This document shows, piece by piece, positions 55,577 through 64,000 of a stretch of 64,000 nt of DNA. The stretch is from Cerasibacillus quisquiliarum. GTDB taxonomy: Bacteria; Bacillota; Bacilli; Bacillales; Amphibacillaceae. The number at the start of each line of letters is the position of its first letter. Within the stretch, counting starts at the first letter, position 1. Where the stretch lies: the NCBI RefSeq assembly GCF_014202495.1, contig NZ_JACHHA010000010.1, positions 1-64,000 of the forward strand, given 5' to 3'. Below the pieces are notes generated by a model. The model was not told the DNA's origin. It searched no databases and was given only the letters and a program-made list of their open reading frames with translations. The translations under genes and the position numbers were made by a program.

Positions 55577-56809
55577 TTACTGATTAATATTAAGAAATGC
55601 ATTTTGAAAAACATAGTCTTTTACAGGTGCTTTCCCTTTTTGTTCGACTTTCCCTTTATATATCGTTTCACCGGTAACAATGTCCACAATAATTAGTTCA
55701 ATACTCTTACTTTCATCTATTAAATTCGTTACGTATAATTTATTATTATAAAATATTGTATTCGCTCGATAATCCCCGTACTCGTCTACAAACGAATCAA
55801 ATGTTTGTTTAGATGTTATCTTTTTCTTAGAGTGATCATAACCTACAACATGAATGCTTTGTTCAGCTTGTTTAACAAAATATAAGACATCCCCATTAAA
55901 ATGCTCGAATGTATACCCTTCAAGTTCTTTCGGAATCGTTATGTCACTCAGTTTATTTGCCTTGATATCATATTTCTTCAATGCTACCGTTGATTGTGTT
56001 TGTTGATTATACTCGCCCTCTTCCTCACTCTCAACCGTTATATCTTTATAAGATCTTTCTTCAATCATAATAAAGTCTGAAAATCCATCCTTTTTATCTG
56101 TATGAAAGTCGAGCGTTGAATATTGATTTTCTGAAATGTCTTCATTCGTATATTCGAATATTTTCTCAGCGTCTATCACTTTTTTTGTATCTATATCAAT
56201 GGTATATACGACATAGTCCGTTAGTGTTATGTGACTTTTTGGTTCTTCATATTCATTCGAAGTGATAATCTTCAATTTATTATCATTTAATGAAGCTGTT
56301 ACTAGGAAAAGCCAGCTATATTTATCGACATGCGGTAGTTTGACTTCAAAAGAGTCTTTCTCTTTTGTTTTTAAATCATATATTGATACAGTGACGTTAT
56401 GTTTTTCACCATTATGAGTAAATGGATTTAAACTATCATCTATATGCACAAGTAAATCATCTTTTTCAAAAAAACGTCCTACACTTTGCTTCCCTCTGAT
56501 AAAGCTACCGTATTTCTTTCTTAGCCGATTTATTTGGGAGTTTTTAGATATGTGTTTCAGATGTTCATAGATAGATAAATGACTATAAACAATTGAGCCC
56601 TTATTCGTAATCCCTACCATTTCCCGTCCATCAGTATAATTGATTTCAGTGTCTAAACTAATGTGCTCAACTTCTTTATCATCTCCTGACTGCTTTGCAA
56701 TAAAGAATTGTGCAATAGCTTTAGAATTTGATTGCAAATGTATATAATAAGTTATAAATACAATACTCGTTATAAGCGGTATTATAATAACTTTCCAATA
56801 CTTTCCCAT
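55577..56809 (-). CDS. Membrane-anchored extracytoplasmic protein of GntR/ABC operon
   Basis: I do not recognise the family. 410 residues: a single N-terminal TM helix (VIIIPLITSIVFITYYIH) and a long, mostly beta region with repeated YDLKTKEK, YTIDIDTKKV and YDHSKKKI blades, suggesting a propeller-like domain outside the cell. It is last of a four-gene operon with a GntR regulator, ABC ATPase and permease, so it may sense or assist the exporter. Confidence 0.7.
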   Translation of the reverse strand: MGKYWKVIIIPLITSIVFITYYIHLQSNSKAIAQFFIAKQSGDDKEVEHISLDTEINYTDGREMVGITNKGSIVYSHLSIYEHLKHISKNSQINRLRKKYGSFIRGKQSVGRFFEKDDLLVHIDDSLNPFTHNGEKHNVTVSIYDLKTKEKDSFEVKLPHVDKYSWLFLVTASLNDNKLKIITSNEYEEPKSHITLTDYVVYTIDIDTKKVIDAEKIFEYTNEDISENQYSTLDFHTDKKDGFSDFIMIEERSYKDITVESEEEGEYNQQTQSTVALKKYDIKANKLSDITIPKELEGYTFEHFNGDVLYFVKQAEQSIHVVGYDHSKKKITSKQTFDSFVDEYGDYRANTIFYNNKLYVTNLIDESKSIELIIVDIVTGETIYKGKVEQKGKAPVKDYVFQNAFLNINQ

Positions 56810-56823
56810 CTTCTTTCCTCCTC

Positions 56824-57657
56824 TTATACCGTAATTTTTTTATTTAATAAAAAACGACTTGTTAATATCGACATAACAAACACTAAAACACATAAAATGA
56901 GTTCAAAGTAAAACAGTTCAAGCGGATATAGATAAGATGTCTCCGTTATAGCAATCATAATGACTGGAGAAAAGAGAATTAATAATGATAAAGCAATATA
57001 TAAAATGCCATAAACAATCCCTTTTAATCGAAAACTACGTTCGAATAAAATCGCAGTAAATATTAGAGAAACAGCTAATAAACCGAGACCATAATGAATC
57101 ATAAAATTACTAAATGAAAAAGGAAATAGAATTGTTAATACATTAAATCCGCTAATCATTTCCTTAAAAGATAAATTCATAAAATAAGCTTCTGGCACTA
57201 AAGAACCCATAAGTTTATTTAATACCGGTAATAACATAATTTGTAAGGCAACAAGGCTTAGAACCATCACCATAATCGTTGTTAATTTAGCAAAAAATAT
57301 GTTCATCCGTTCTGTTGGTAACATAAGTAATCGATAAATAAATGTATTTTTCCCGAACCAGTCGCGATACCATATTAAAAGTGTGTAAATCAGTAGAACA
57401 CTTATACAAAATAATATGGGTCCTTGAATCCAAAGAGAATGAATAATTGCATACATAGACATATCCCCAAATTGGCTTAAAAATTCATCTATAGCCATAC
57501 CTTCATGGTAAACATGTTCATTAATTTTATTCGTGTAAGATCTGGATGTAATCACAGCACCTAATACTTGGACGATAACCGTAAAGCCAACAAGAGCTAG
57601 GTATCCTTTTAAAAAGCGCCCCATTTCAAAATTAAATAGTTTGACATAGTTCTTCAT
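56824..57657 (-). CDS. ABC transporter permease
   Basis: 277 residues, about six TM helices, with MKNYVKLFNFEMGRFLKGYL at the cytoplasmic start. It resembles ABC-2-type permeases coupled to YtrB/YhcG-like ATPases. ATGA overlap with the ATPase indicates coupled translation. Substrate unknown; cell-envelope stress or lipid II-binding antibiotics are common inducers of relatives. Confidence 0.78.
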   Translation of the reverse strand: MKNYVKLFNFEMGRFLKGYLALVGFTVIVQVLGAVITSRSYTNKINEHVYHEGMAIDEFLSQFGDMSMYAIIHSLWIQGPILFCISVLLIYTLLIWYRDWFGKNTFIYRLLMLPTERMNIFFAKLTTIMVMVLSLVALQIMLLPVLNKLMGSLVPEAYFMNLSFKEMISGFNVLTILFPFSFSNFMIHYGLGLLAVSLIFTAILFERSFRLKGIVYGILYIALSLLILFSPVIMIAITETSYLYPLELFYFELILCVLVFVMSILTSRFLLNKKITV

Positions 57658-58343
57658 ACTCGAAACACCTCTCTCATGACGTCTACAATTGATTTCCCTT
57701 CATTTTCACGAACCTCTTCTGCGTTAAATTCCTTTATAATTACACCATCATCTAATAACACAGCTTTATCAATTAAATGTTCGATATCATGAATTTCGTG
57801 TGTCGTAATAATCACACCGCGATTTTCAATTAAGTGACTTGTAAAAACTTCGGCAATCTGTTCACGGCTAAAAATATCAATTCCAGAAAATGGTTCATCC
57901 ATTAAGACATAGTCCACATCCAACGCGAGCCCAAGAAGGAGATTCACTTTCGCACGATTCCCTTTTGATAGTTCAGAAATGCGACTTTCCTTTTCAAGCC
58001 GAAAAAATTTTAACATGTCATTTGCACGTTTTTGATTCCAACATTGGTAATAATCGTTCATAAAGGCCATCGCATCAGAAATTTTCATTTGTGGTAACAT
58101 CGTTATTGCATCTGGAATAAATGTGATCTTCTCATAACTTGTTTTATCAAGTTGCTTACCTTCGATTAATATTTCACCACTATTAATCGGTGTTAATCCC
58201 ATGATGGCGTTCATAATTGTTGTTTTCCCAACACCATTCACACCGATTAAACAAGTAATTTCCCCTTTATTGGCAGTGAAGCTAACCCCTTTTAGGACTT
58301 GTTTACGGCCATAGTTTTTCTTAATGTTTTTAACTTCTATCAT
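57654..58343 (-). CDS. ABC transporter ATP-binding protein, YtrB/YhcG type
   Basis: 229 residues. Walker A GVNGVGKTT near 34, a weak signature SELSKGNRAKV, Walker B YVLMDEPFSGID, switch His THEIHD. The SKGxRxK signature in place of LSGGQ is typical for this exporter group. Its start overlaps the GntR gene by 14 bases. Confidence 0.88.
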   Translation of the reverse strand: MIEVKNIKKNYGRKQVLKGVSFTANKGEITCLIGVNGVGKTTIMNAIMGLTPINSGEILIEGKQLDKTSYEKITFIPDAITMLPQMKISDAMAFMNDYYQCWNQKRANDMLKFFRLEKESRISELSKGNRAKVNLLLGLALDVDYVLMDEPFSGIDIFSREQIAEVFTSHLIENRGVIITTHEIHDIEHLIDKAVLLDDGVIIKEFNAEEVRENEGKSIVDVMREVFRV

Positions 58344-58725
58344 CTTTCTCCCCCTCTTCCAAATGGCTTTGATAGTTATCAGTTACTCTTTGTACGACCT
58401 CATCGAGTGACACATTAATGGCATGCATTGTTTGAATAAATGTCTCTGTCGCCTCCATAATAAGCTCTTCTCTAACTGCACGTAAGACTTGCTTATCTTT
58501 TGTCACACGACTCGGTAAATTCCCCTCTGTAAATATCAAACCTTCTTCCTCCATTTCTTTATAAGCTCTCTGAGCGGTATTCGGATTAATCTTTAATTTG
58601 TTGGCTAATTCTCTTCGTGACGGAATCTCCTCACCAGGTTCTAACGTCCCTTTAGCAATCTGTATTTTAAAATATTGAATCACTTGCCTATAGACAGGAT
58701 CTCGATTGTTAAACTTCAGTTCCAT
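58330..58725 (-). CDS. GntR-family regulator, YtrA type
   Basis: 131 residues: an N-terminal winged helix (YRQVIQYFKIQIAKGTLEPG; SRRELANKLKINPNTAQRAY) and a short helical dimerisation tail, as in YtrA. First gene of the operon, so probably its autorepressor. TGTAT/ATACA dyads lie upstream. Confidence 0.9.
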   Translation of the reverse strand: MELKFNNRDPVYRQVIQYFKIQIAKGTLEPGEEIPSRRELANKLKINPNTAQRAYKEMEEEGLIFTEGNLPSRVTKDKQVLRAVREELIMEATETFIQTMHAINVSLDEVVQRVTDNYQSHLEEGEKDDRS

Positions 58726-58862
58726 AGTCCATCTCCTATCACGCTGATAAAATCAAAGCGTATTAAGTGGTTCATACACCAATGGTAAAAAAACTATTCT
58801 GTATAGATAGCTTCATACACTTGTTATAAAACATGTATTAACTGCTTGATACACTCTTAATC

Positions 58863-58882
58863 TGTATTATACATGTAATACA
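58863..58882. promoter_or_regulatory. Probable GntR (YtrA-type) operator
   Basis: TGTATTATACATGTAATACA has perfect TGTATTA/TAATACA arms. Further TGTAT and ATACA half-sites occur at about 58800-58860, suggesting several sites between the GntR operon and exoA. Confidence 0.6.
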
Positions 58883-58952
58883 CATCATGTCAACAATTTT
58901 TTCAATTTTTAATTCGCATTATGTTAAAATGTGGATTGTTAGGAGGAGAAAA

Positions 58953-59714
58953 ATGAAACTCATTTCATGGAATGTCAACGGCCTTAGATCGTGTGTTCGC
59001 AAAGGTTTTTTAGATTATTTTCACAGCGTTCAAGCAGATATTTTCTGCGTACAAGAAATAAAATTACAAGAAGGGCAAATCCAGTTAGACCTCGATGGTT
59101 ATCATCAATATTGGAATTACGCGGAGCGAAAAGGGTATTCTGGAACAGCTATATTTACTAAAAAAGAGCCACTGTCTGTCCAATACGGCCTTCTTGATGA
59201 ACAAGAAGAAAAAGAAGGACGAATCATTACATTAGAATATGATGGCTTTTATATCGTCAATGTCTATACACCAAATGCCCAGCGTGACTTAGCGCGTCTT
59301 AAATACCGCTTGGAATGGGAGGACAAAATATTTGAACATCTGAAACAATTAGACGAGAAAAAACCTGTTATTTATTGTGGCGATTTAAATGTCGCACATG
59401 AAGAGATTGATATTCGTAACGCAAAAGCAAATAAAGGCAACTCTGGTTTCACAGATGAAGAGAGAGGAAAAATGTCACGATTATTAAATGCAGGATTTAT
59501 CGATACACTTCGTCATTTCTATCCAGATACTGAAGGAATATACACTTGGTGGAGTTATATGAGAGGCGTTCGAGAACGTAATATTGGCTGGCGGATTGAC
59601 TATTTTATTGTGTCAAATCGTTTAGAAAAGTACCTTACACATTCTGAAGCACACCCACAAGTTATGGGCAGTGACCACTGTCCAATTCAATTAGATATCG
59701 ACATCGCGTTTTAA
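58953..59714 (+). CDS. exoA: Exodeoxyribonuclease III / AP endonuclease
   Basis: Mg-dependent DNA repair nuclease, 253 residues. It shows SWNVNGLRSC near 5, VQEIKLQ, the YCGDLNVAHEEIDI motif, and the C-terminal GWRIDYFIVS and GSDHCPI with the catalytic His. AGGAGG before the ATG at 58953 decides the start over 58887. The length matches B. subtilis ExoA. Confidence 0.94.
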   Translation: MKLISWNVNGLRSCVRKGFLDYFHSVQADIFCVQEIKLQEGQIQLDLDGYHQYWNYAERKGYSGTAIFTKKEPLSVQYGLLDEQEEKEGRIITLEYDGFYIVNVYTPNAQRDLARLKYRLEWEDKIFEHLKQLDEKKPVIYCGDLNVAHEEIDIRNAKANKGNSGFTDEERGKMSRLLNAGFIDTLRHFYPDTEGIYTWWSYMRGVRERNIGWRIDYFIVSNRLEKYLTHSEAHPQVMGSDHCPIQLDIDIAF

Positions 59715-59808
59715 ACATCTAGCCGTACGAGGTTTGTCATCTCTTATTCATATTCTGTTCATATTCACTATATATACTCTATATAAAGTGAATATGTAAG
59801 GAGATGAC

Positions 59809-60201
59809 ATGATGACATCATATAGTAAAACATTGCTTCGTTTTTCAGCACTATTTGCTTTAGTTGGTGCTATTTTAGGATCACATATGGCGGGTTCCGA
59901 AAGCTATCTATTTAAGTCTGTTCATGCTCACGTCCTCGTTGTCGGCTGGTTATCGCTTTTTGCTTGGGCGGTATATTATAAAATTTTTACACCATTAAAT
60001 AAAAAATTAGCTGCTGCTCACGTTTGGACAGCGATTATTGGATCAATTGGTCTGACAATTGGTATGTGGCTTTATTATGTCAACCCGTTCTCATTAAATC
60101 AAACCTTAGTGACGATCTTCTTTATCGTTGGTGGCACAATACTCTTGATTAGTTTTGTTATATTTGCCATTTTAACGTTTATGAAAACGGAAGAAGAGTA
60201 A
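59809..60201 (+). CDS. Four-helix membrane protein, heme-copper-oxidase-I-like
   Basis: 130 residues and four TM helices. SVHAHVLVVGWLSLFAWAVYY resembles the VHAHxxxxGW helix of small NorB/cbb3-type subunit-I-like proteins of unknown function. The His of this helix could bind heme, but no binuclear-centre residues are seen. Monocistronic. Confidence 0.6.
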   Translation: MMTSYSKTLLRFSALFALVGAILGSHMAGSESYLFKSVHAHVLVVGWLSLFAWAVYYKIFTPLNKKLAAAHVWTAIIGSIGLTIGMWLYYVNPFSLNQTLVTIFFIVGGTILLISFVIFAILTFMKTEEE

Positions 60202-60202
60202 T

Positions 60203-60238
60203 CAAAAAGCGGTCTTCATGGTAAAGACCGCTCTTTTA
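60203..60238. terminator. Shared terminator
   Basis: AAAAGCGGTCTT / AAAGACCGCTCTTTT between convergent genes. Confidence 0.8.
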
Positions 60239-61177
60239 CTGTTCTATTTTTTGAAAATAATCGATAAGACCGAGAGAACTTAAATATAAATCTAAATTGA
60301 TTAATAAATACACATCGTCATTCGCCATAATACCTTGCTTTAGAAGGTCTTGCGTCACTTTCTGTTGTAATTGTTTCATTAAATCATCATATGTATCCCC
60401 TCTAACAAAGGCTTGTTCTCCAATATCGATAAAGATATCTAGCCAGTTACTCACTTGATGAAGTGCTTTTTCTGGTTCATTTGTGACACCAAAATGACCA
60501 TAACATAATTGCTTAATCGGTAATTGCTTTAGTTTTTCTAATGACTTTTTCATCGCTTCTGGGTCGAATTGATTTGCTGGTGTAAATGGTAGAACAAAAT
60601 CGACTCCTACTTGAGCCAATTGTTCATATCGTATCCCTGCGCTATTACCAGTAAATAAACGTTTTGTCTCCTTATCATAAATGACTAAATGATGTGGCAT
60701 ATGGCCAGGTGTCTCAATAAATCGAAGTGTACAGTCTATGCCAATGTCTAACTCATCACCATCTTGTTTTGTTATAATATCTTCTTCATAAACTTTCCGA
60801 ATCGGATCAAAAAAATCGGTAAAATTATCACCATACATCGCGCGTGTCACAGCAGCAACTTTTCTCGGCTGTAATAAATACTGGACCGCATCTGGATGAC
60901 AGATAATTTTAGCATTTGGACAAGATTGCATAAATAGCCCTATACCACCTGCATGGTCTAGATGAGCATGGGTTAAAATAACATATTCAACTTCTTCCAT
61001 ATGAAAGCCTAGCTTTTGTAATCCACGTTGAACATAGGGTACAGAAGGGCTCGGTCCAATTCCAATTAAGGTGAGTTTTTCTTTAGCAAGTACGTAGATG
61101 CTTGTCCTCTTTCGTATGTTCATATCAAATCCATCAATTAAGTATAGGTCTTGATCAATAAGAAGCGGTTGTTGCAA
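60236..61177 (-). CDS. MBL-fold metallohydrolase
   Basis: 313 residues. The metal site is LTHAHLDHAGGIG near 69, with further ligands TPGHMPHH and YGHFG. It resembles glyoxalase II-like/YqjP-like hydrolases; substrate unknown. The start is TTG at 61177 after AAGGAG. It lies 19 bp after the TctA-like gene, so its substrate may relate to the imported carboxylate. Confidence 0.83.
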   Translation of the reverse strand: MQQPLLIDQDLYLIDGFDMNIRKRTSIYVLAKEKLTLIGIGPSPSVPYVQRGLQKLGFHMEEVEYVILTHAHLDHAGGIGLFMQSCPNAKIICHPDAVQYLLQPRKVAAVTRAMYGDNFTDFFDPIRKVYEEDIITKQDGDELDIGIDCTLRFIETPGHMPHHLVIYDKETKRLFTGNSAGIRYEQLAQVGVDFVLPFTPANQFDPEAMKKSLEKLKQLPIKQLCYGHFGVTNEPEKALHQVSNWLDIFIDIGEQAFVRGDTYDDLMKQLQQKVTQDLLKQGIMANDDVYLLINLDLYLSSLGLIDYFQKIEQ

Positions 61178-61196
61178 TGTTGTTATCTCCTTCCCA

Positions 61197-62549
61197 TTAT
61201 GAGAATAATCCTAATAGCCACGGTGCCGCATATAAAACCATAAACTGTACACCATAATTCACACCCCAACGATGTAGAGTACCCGCTACGATACCGATTA
61301 AAAAGACACCTGCAATGTTTATTAAGCCTGCATCACGATAAGCTAACATAAGAACGAGTGCAAAAAACACACCTAATAATGCTTCGTGTGGAACATATTT
61401 AAACACGAATGCACAAATTTGCTGTGAATATTTTACGGTCACATAATAAGTAAGCCCAATAGCAATAACTGCACCAATGATGGTTGCTACGACAAAATCG
61501 GTCATTGTTAATAAATGGTGTAAATTATGTTCTTCTGTCAACACAGGTGGAGCATTAAATAAAGCAATGGCTGGTCCAATAGCTGTCGGTGATAATGGTA
61601 AACCGATAGCAATTAGTGGAATCAATGTTCCAGAAATATACGTTGCATTTGTTAATCCATCCATACTCGCAATAGCTCGCGATGCACGTTTGACTGGGTC
61701 TTTAATATATTTCGTTAATGCCTCCCCTAAAAAGATTGTCATACCAACTGGGCTCATAAAGAAAGTCACCACACCTAAAAATGAAGCAAATGATGTTGTT
61801 CGGACTTCACTTCGTTCAAGTATTTTAAAGGGATTCGGAAACCCTTTCGTCGGTTTTTGCTTCATCACTTTTATTTCCTTTTTGCCGTAGCGTGGCTTTT
61901 TTTGACGAATATCCTTATTTATTAATTCAAATAACGTTAAAATAATAGGTCCTATCGTAATGCCTAAGAAAAACGATGTAAAAACCGTTTTATCTTCTGG
62001 AATTATTCCAATACCCCAATATAAATGACGTAATCCTTGAATGAGGATAGCAAAAGGTAAAATAGATGCTAAAGCTAGCCAACGGTTTTTAGACATTAAA
62101 GCTAGAAAAACAGCTCCACCAAAAAAGATCGGTCCAGCGTATTGTGCAATATTGCCACCAAATGGAGCCAATAAGCTCGCTAGTAATAAACTTAGTGGTA
62201 CAGCAACAATTGTTCCTATTACCGAACCAGAAGCCATTTTTCGAATGCTTACATCTGGTAATCCATACTTTTTTAATACCATCGCATGTTCAACCATTGG
62301 TGCAGCCATCACGCCACCTGGAATACCTGCAATAGCAACTGGAATGGAGTCTGTTAATTTTTTTGCGACAATGGCTGAGATAAAGAAAGATAAAATAACG
62401 ATTGGTTGTATACCCATTAATACAAGTACAAGAGTAACTGGAGCAAGAACAGCTGTTTCATCCGTACCTGGTGCAATTCCAATTATCGTATATAATGTTG
62501 CACCAATAACTGCCGCGATAACCATTTGAATAATAAGTGATATATCCAA
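61197..62549 (-). CDS. Tripartite tricarboxylate transporter permease, TctA family
   Basis: 450 residues and about eleven TM helices. TctA signatures include IGIAPGTDETAVLAP near the N-terminus and IPGGVMAAPMVEHA. The start is TTG at 62549 after GGAGGAG. It is preceded by a small two-TM protein that could play TctB. No TctC binding protein is present in the window, so this is an incomplete or orphan TTT system. Confidence 0.85.
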   Translation of the reverse strand: MDISLIIQMVIAAVIGATLYTIIGIAPGTDETAVLAPVTLVLVLMGIQPIVILSFFISAIVAKKLTDSIPVAIAGIPGGVMAAPMVEHAMVLKKYGLPDVSIRKMASGSVIGTIVAVPLSLLLASLLAPFGGNIAQYAGPIFFGGAVFLALMSKNRWLALASILPFAILIQGLRHLYWGIGIIPEDKTVFTSFFLGITIGPIILTLFELINKDIRQKKPRYGKKEIKVMKQKPTKGFPNPFKILERSEVRTTSFASFLGVVTFFMSPVGMTIFLGEALTKYIKDPVKRASRAIASMDGLTNATYISGTLIPLIAIGLPLSPTAIGPAIALFNAPPVLTEEHNLHHLLTMTDFVVATIIGAVIAIGLTYYVTVKYSQQICAFVFKYVPHEALLGVFFALVLMLAYRDAGLINIAGVFLIGIVAGTLHRWGVNYGVQFMVLYAAPWLLGLFS

Positions 62550-62552
62550 AGT

Positions 62553-62789
62553 TTACTCCTCCTCTTCAATATATTCAAAAGTACGTTTTGGTTTAAAAAT
62601 AACAGTGCAAATAATAAAACCTATAACTGTTCCAATTAATCCAAAGATAAGTGGTTTCGTTTCATCATTTGGTGCGAGAAAATAGCCCCCCATCGTTGTT
62701 ATGCTACAAATAATTAAACTTAGCACTAAATCTTTCATATCGACAACGTCTTCCCAAACTTCAATATACTTTTTATCATTTGATTCCAT
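62553..62789 (-). CDS. Small two-helix membrane protein, possible TctB analogue
   Basis: 78 residues: DLVLSLIICSITTMGGYFLAP and LIFGLIGTVIGFIICTVIF are TM helices, and the tail is acidic. GGAGG before the ATG at 62789 decides the start over 62840. It is three bases from the TctA-like gene. It is shorter than usual TctB (four TM), so the role is inferred from position. Confidence 0.7.
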   Translation of the reverse strand: MESNDKKYIEVWEDVVDMKDLVLSLIICSITTMGGYFLAPNDETKPLIFGLIGTVIGFIICTVIFKPKRTFEYIEEEE

Positions 62790-62929
62790 TTCTTTACCTC
62801 CACACCTTTCAAACATGTTCTTGAATTTATTATCATACACTTTTTTTATGAGAAGAGAAATAGATATAGAATATTTTATAATAAATCGTTCACACTAAAA
62901 ATGATAATCATAAAGGAGGAATATAAACG

Positions 62930-63550
62930 ATGCAACATCAACAAAATCAAGGACAGCAGTTTCAGCGCTCAGAACAAGTCCCTCCGCAAATGAATCACGG
63001 TGGTCATGAGCTGTTTGATGCCCATGAGGCAATTTCTGGATTAGTTGGCGGAATGGAACAGTATATGTTGTATGAACAACATATTCAAGATCCCGAACTC
63101 AAGTCAATGCTCCAAAGACATCAATCATTTCTAACCCAATTATACAATACGATTGTCGAAACATTAAAAACTGGGCAGGATCCAACTGTTAAAACACAAG
63201 TATATGAAATGACTGAAAGTAATGACGTGCTATTCGGAATGCAACCAACACAACCAAAAACACCTGCTCAATCGGTCCAAGATATTAACGATCAATGTAT
63301 TTCAGGCTTTATGATGGCTGCATTAAAATCGAGTGCATCTAGTTTTACAATGACTGCTTTAGAGACGACAAATCCTGTCTTACGTCGTGTGTTTGCTGAT
63401 AGCATCCCTAATTTAATTGAGATGGCGTACGAAGTCTTTCTATATCAAAACCGTAAACATTACTATCAAGTACCACAATTAAAGCAAGAAGATATGCATC
63501 AATATATGAACGCTTTCGCACCGGTTCAAGGTGGTACAACGATGCATTAA
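62930..63550 (+). CDS. CotF-family spore coat protein
   Basis: 206 residues. A Gln-rich N-terminus is followed by a ferritin-like four-helix region (FDAHEAISGLVGGMEQYMLY ... DQCISGFMMAALKSSASSFT), the Coat F domain. Expected in the spore coat, made in the mother cell. A strong AAAGGAGG site precedes the start. Confidence 0.85.
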   Translation: MQHQQNQGQQFQRSEQVPPQMNHGGHELFDAHEAISGLVGGMEQYMLYEQHIQDPELKSMLQRHQSFLTQLYNTIVETLKTGQDPTVKTQVYEMTESNDVLFGMQPTQPKTPAQSVQDINDQCISGFMMAALKSSASSFTMTALETTNPVLRRVFADSIPNLIEMAYEVFLYQNRKHYYQVPQLKQEDMHQYMNAFAPVQGGTTMH

Positions 63551-63566
63551 TTAATGAAGATCATAC

Positions 63567-63602
63567 AGAAATCCGCTCCTCTAATTAAGGAGCGGATTTT
63601 TC
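63567..63602. terminator. Terminator after cotF-like gene
   Basis: AAATCCGCTCCT / AGGAGCGGATTTTT between convergent genes. Confidence 0.85.
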
Positions 63603-63773
63603 CTAATCAAGTAAACGATTATTTTCATCTGTTGACATAATTTTAACAGATCGGGTAGCTTTTGATTCATTTACGACTCCTTCCCCGTGACAAACACTAC
63701 ACTTATATTGCCAGCCTTCATCATCTCGCTGCATCCCCGAACCGTGACACGCCTTACAAGTAGTATGATTCAT
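63603..63773 (-). CDS. Small DnaJ-type zinc-finger protein
   Basis: 56 residues, with two CxxCxGxG-type repeats, CKACHGSG (6-13) and CSVCHGEG (25-32), as in the DnaJ zinc-binding region, and a polar tail. An AGGAGGTGA ribosome site six bases before the ATG supports translation. It is probably cotranscribed with the aconitase-like gene whose stop is 25 bp upstream. Function unknown. Confidence 0.78.
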   Translation of the reverse strand: MNHTTCKACHGSGMQRDDEGWQYKCSVCHGEGVVNESKATRSVKIMSTDENNRLLD

Positions 63774-63797
63774 ATGATGTCACCTCCTAATATATAT

Positions 63798-64000
63798 TTA
63801 CGCTTGCCTATTTTTTACCCAATTAATCATGCCACCTTGTAACATCACGTCAATTTGACGTTTTGATAATGCGTGAGTTACTTCTATACGCTTATCTGTT
63901 CCTTTAATATCAAGAAAAAATGGTTGGTCCGCCTTAACTTTATTACGTAAATTAGAAACGACCAAAACATCTCCGTTTTTGAGTTTGTCATAATCATCAA
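63798..64000 (-). CDS. C-terminal end of aconitate hydratase-like protein (partial)
   Basis: Only the last 67 codons are in the window: LKNGDVLVVSNLRNKVKADQ, then KGTDKRIEVTHALSKRQIDV and LQGGMINWVKNRQ. This resembles the swivel-domain end of aconitase-superfamily enzymes (LAGGLLNY-type ending). The 5' part is off the edge, so the identity is tentative. Confidence 0.6.
   Translation of the reverse strand, partial: DDYDKLKNGDVLVVSNLRNKVKADQPFFLDIKGTDKRIEVTHALSKRQIDVMLQGGMINWVKNRQA

Noticed and set aside
61477-61890. 137-residue plus-strand ORF
   Set aside because: Antisense shadow of the TctA-like gene.

Overview
The window looks like about 64 kb of chromosome from a low-GC, spore-forming Bacillota of the family Bacillaceae. 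A Virgibacillus/Oceanobacillus/Lentibacillus-like genus would fit, but the sequence alone does not settle it. The reasons are AT-rich DNA, strong AGGAGG-type ribosome sites with frequent TTG/GTG starts, sporulation proteins (YteA-like, CotF-like), a T-box, and many genes with B. subtilis counterparts (cssRS-htrB, yclNOPQ, pdxK, lipM, ytzI). No rRNA, tRNA, CRISPR array or prophage was seen.

Layout. 1-2.2 kb: an arsRBC arsenic operon read leftward. 2.2-4 kb: a gene graveyard holding a decayed guanidine-I riboswitch joined to broken ykkC and ykkD exporter genes, an ISL3 transposase scrap, a hairpin array and a broken PTS EIIA gene. 4-10.5 kb: typA, cssS/cssR with divergent htrB, then a 52-bp tandem hairpin array. 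10.5-17.4 kb: yteA, a small unknown, a methyltransferase, a second ISL3 scrap, a cold-shock gene, trhO, an EamA transporter and a LysR regulator. 17.6-23.6 kb: an M20 amidohydrolase plus amino-acid ABC importer operon, then T-box-controlled proS. 23.7-30 kb: Nudix hydrolase, pncA, pdxK, a ring-cleaving dioxygenase, ytzI-like, murB and a SurA-like lipoprotein. 30-34 kb: a Fur-boxed yclNOPQ-type siderophore importer. 34-48.7 kb: mostly housekeeping and cell-wall genes (frnE-like, idi, a chemoreceptor, tag, a sulfurtransferase, pepT, an LdcB-like carboxypeptidase, an HD hydrolase, a PTS-IIC-like protein, a Fur-boxed nitroreductase, ddl). 48.8-52 kb: a cadCA metal-efflux operon between two small SHOCT-type membrane proteins. 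52-54.1 kb: a TPP riboswitch followed directly by lipM and lipA. 54.4-64 kb: thioredoxin-like and SDR genes, a YtrA-type GntR/ABC operon, exoA, a TctA-like permease operon, a CotF-like gene, a small zinc-finger gene and the end of an aconitase-like gene.

How it fits together. Three RNA sensors can be read: a broken guanidine-I element, a proline T-box (specifier CCT) and a TPP element. The most notable is the TPP riboswitch, complete with promoter, aptamer, antiterminator and terminator, directly ahead of octanoyltransferase and lipoyl synthase genes. It would tie lipoate supply to thiamine pyrophosphate, the partner cofactor in 2-oxoacid dehydrogenase complexes. Two Fur boxes suggest that iron import and a nitroreductase respond together to iron. 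Arsenic and cadmium-type efflux operons each carry an ArsR/SmtB repressor with a visible palindromic operator. Three intergenic repeat arrays have units of 52, 52 and 21 bp, close to whole numbers of DNA helical turns.
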